Source: Microbulbifer agarilyticus S89
GTDB lineage: Bacteria > Pseudomonadota > Gammaproteobacteria > Pseudomonadales > Cellvibrionaceae
Assembly: GCF_000220505.1 (NCBI RefSeq)
Contig: NZ_AFPJ01000024.1
Coordinates: 62,001-126,000, forward strand
Direction: 5' to 3'
Length of the DNA: 64,000 nucleotides
The translations under genes and the position numbers were made by a program. Positions 63,181 to 64,000 of the stretch are shown here, in pieces. The notes under the pieces were generated by a model. The model worked only from the letters and a program-made list of their open reading frames with translations. It was not told the DNA's origin and did no database searches. The first letter of the stretch is position 1. Each line of letters opens with the position of its first letter.

Positions 63181-63804
63181 TTAGTTCTTGGCCAGGTTGA
63201 AGCTGATTTTGGTTTTTACACCAGGTACTTCAATCGGCTCGCCATCGATAACCCGCGGCTTGTACTTGTACTTCAGCGCAGACTTGACCGCAGCACGATT
63301 GAAAATCGTGGTGGGTTTACCGTCCAGGGTGAACGCTTCCACAACACGTGGATCACGTACAGAACCGTTCTTGGTTACCGTGTATTCGACAACCACCCAG
63401 CCCTCGATGCCACGCTGAAGCGCGCGACGCGGGTACTGCGGCTGTACCTTTACGATCGGCAGGTAGTCACCTTCAGAAGCGAAGCCGCCGATCCCACCGA
63501 CCTGCAGGTTGGAGTTGGCCGCTGGTGCAGACATGTTCAGGGCATTGTCTACATCCGGCTGGTCAAACTCCGGCTCCGGCATATCGGGCGGCGGCTGCTC
63601 CGGCTCGTCGGGCTTATCCGGCTTGCTGGTGTCGTATTGGGTTTCGATCTTGGTATCCGGCATGACGACGTCCGCAACCTTGATCGGCTCTTCCTCATCG
63701 GGAGCCTTCATGTTTGCTTCGATCAGCGCATGCATGGTGAAGATCAGGGCAATGGTGGTGACTACTGCCAACGCACCCGCCCCTAATAGTCTTACCGGGT
63801 TCAT
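63181..63804 (-). CDS. TonB family energy transducer
   Basis: A 207-residue TonB2-like protein. An N-terminal helix (LLGAGALAVVTTIALIFTMHALI) is followed by an acidic and proline-rich spacer (KPDKPDEPEQPPPDMPEPEF) and the C-terminal domain YPRRALQRGIEGWVVVEYTVTKNGSVRDP ... KSALKYKYKPRVIDGEPIEV. It is short for TonB, as in TonB2 systems. It starts five bases after the end of exbD and is followed by the TPR gene, forming one operon. Confidence 0.94.
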   Translation of the reverse strand: MNPVRLLGAGALAVVTTIALIFTMHALIEANMKAPDEEEPIKVADVVMPDTKIETQYDTSKPDKPDEPEQPPPDMPEPEFDQPDVDNALNMSAPAANSNLQVGGIGGFASEGDYLPIVKVQPQYPRRALQRGIEGWVVVEYTVTKNGSVRDPRVVEAFTLDGKPTTIFNRAAVKSALKYKYKPRVIDGEPIEVPGVKTKISFNLAKN

Positions 63805-63809
63805 AGCTG

Positions 63810-64000
63810 TTAACTCTTCTCTGTAGCGACCGACACTTTATCGATTCCGATTTTTCTGGCCGCATCTGCGATCAGGGCAACCTTCTCGATACTCGCCTTT
63901 TTATCGGGCTGAATCACCAACCACCCCTTGGGGTTTTCCGCGTAGAGCCGCTCCAGGGTGTTTTTCACCAGGCGGTCATCTACCTTCTCTTTGGCAATCC
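63810..64000 (-). CDS. exbD: ExbD-type biopolymer transport protein, C-terminal part
   Basis: About 63 codons reach into the window and end at a TAA (63810-63812). The readable part, IAKEKVDDRLVKNTLERLYAE, then GWLVIQPDKKASIEKVALIADAARKIGI and DKVSVATEKS, matches the periplasmic end of ExbD/TolR. The protein pairs with ExbB (outside the window) to form the proton-driven motor that energises TonB. The following tonB begins almost immediately. Confidence 0.88.
   Translation of the reverse strand, partial: IAKEKVDDRLVKNTLERLYAENPKGWLVIQPDKKASIEKVALIADAARKIGIDKVSVATEKS

Overview
The window is chromosomal DNA of a marine-type gammaproteobacterium with fairly high GC. The best guess is a member of the Cellvibrionales such as Microbulbifer. 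That guess rests on a very long poly-serine linker in a surface protein, the order tolC / nudF / yqiB-like / cpdA / yqiA / parE known from gammaproteobacteria, and an LPS-core locus ending in ilvE and glnE, an order remembered from Pseudomonas. It is inference, not a database match. No rRNA, tRNA, CRISPR array, prophage or complete insertion sequence was recognised.

Layout. 1-7.3 kb: the start of a 7TM-DISM membrane sensor, an autotransporter with a ~240-residue serine tract, a MOSC protein, a thioredoxin-fold protein, a glutamine amidotransferase and an OmpW-type porin. 7.5-17.2 kb: an AbgT transporter followed by an exported M20 amidohydrolase, the helicase rhlE with a long leader, a bile-acid/sodium-symporter family protein, a double ChrR cupin and a penicillin-acylase-type hydrolase. 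17.3-30.4 kb: parE, yqiA, a lipoprotein, cpdA, a DUF1249 gene and nudF, then two DUF4136 lipoproteins with a six-MCE PqiB-like protein and two half-size PqiA proteins, then divergent tolC.

30.6-45.4 kb is an LPS core / surface glycan locus. It holds a UDP-glucuronate epimerase, Kdo kinase, Kdo transferase WaaA, three GT-A and two GT-B glycosyltransferases, an O-antigen ligase, a 2-oxoglutarate/Fe(II) oxygenase-like protein, two ELM1-family proteins and UDP-glucose dehydrogenase. Ugd and the epimerase together would supply UDP-GlcA and UDP-GalA. WaaA and KdkA would build a phosphorylated Kdo. The transferases would extend the core and WaaL would cap it.

45.4-64 kb: ilvE, glnE, an orphan GspE-type ATPase, a DUF47/Pit phosphate-transport pair, argE-argA, ilvD, a LysR regulator divergent from a DJ-1/PfpI protein, and a TonB energy module (exbD, tonB, TPR protein, second tonB). 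Most transcription units end in clear intrinsic terminators, several of them bidirectional. The most interesting parts are the LPS locus with its oxygenase and ELM1 paralogues, the unusual Pqi/MCE transport cluster, the serine-tract autotransporter, and a nested inverted repeat between argE and argA.
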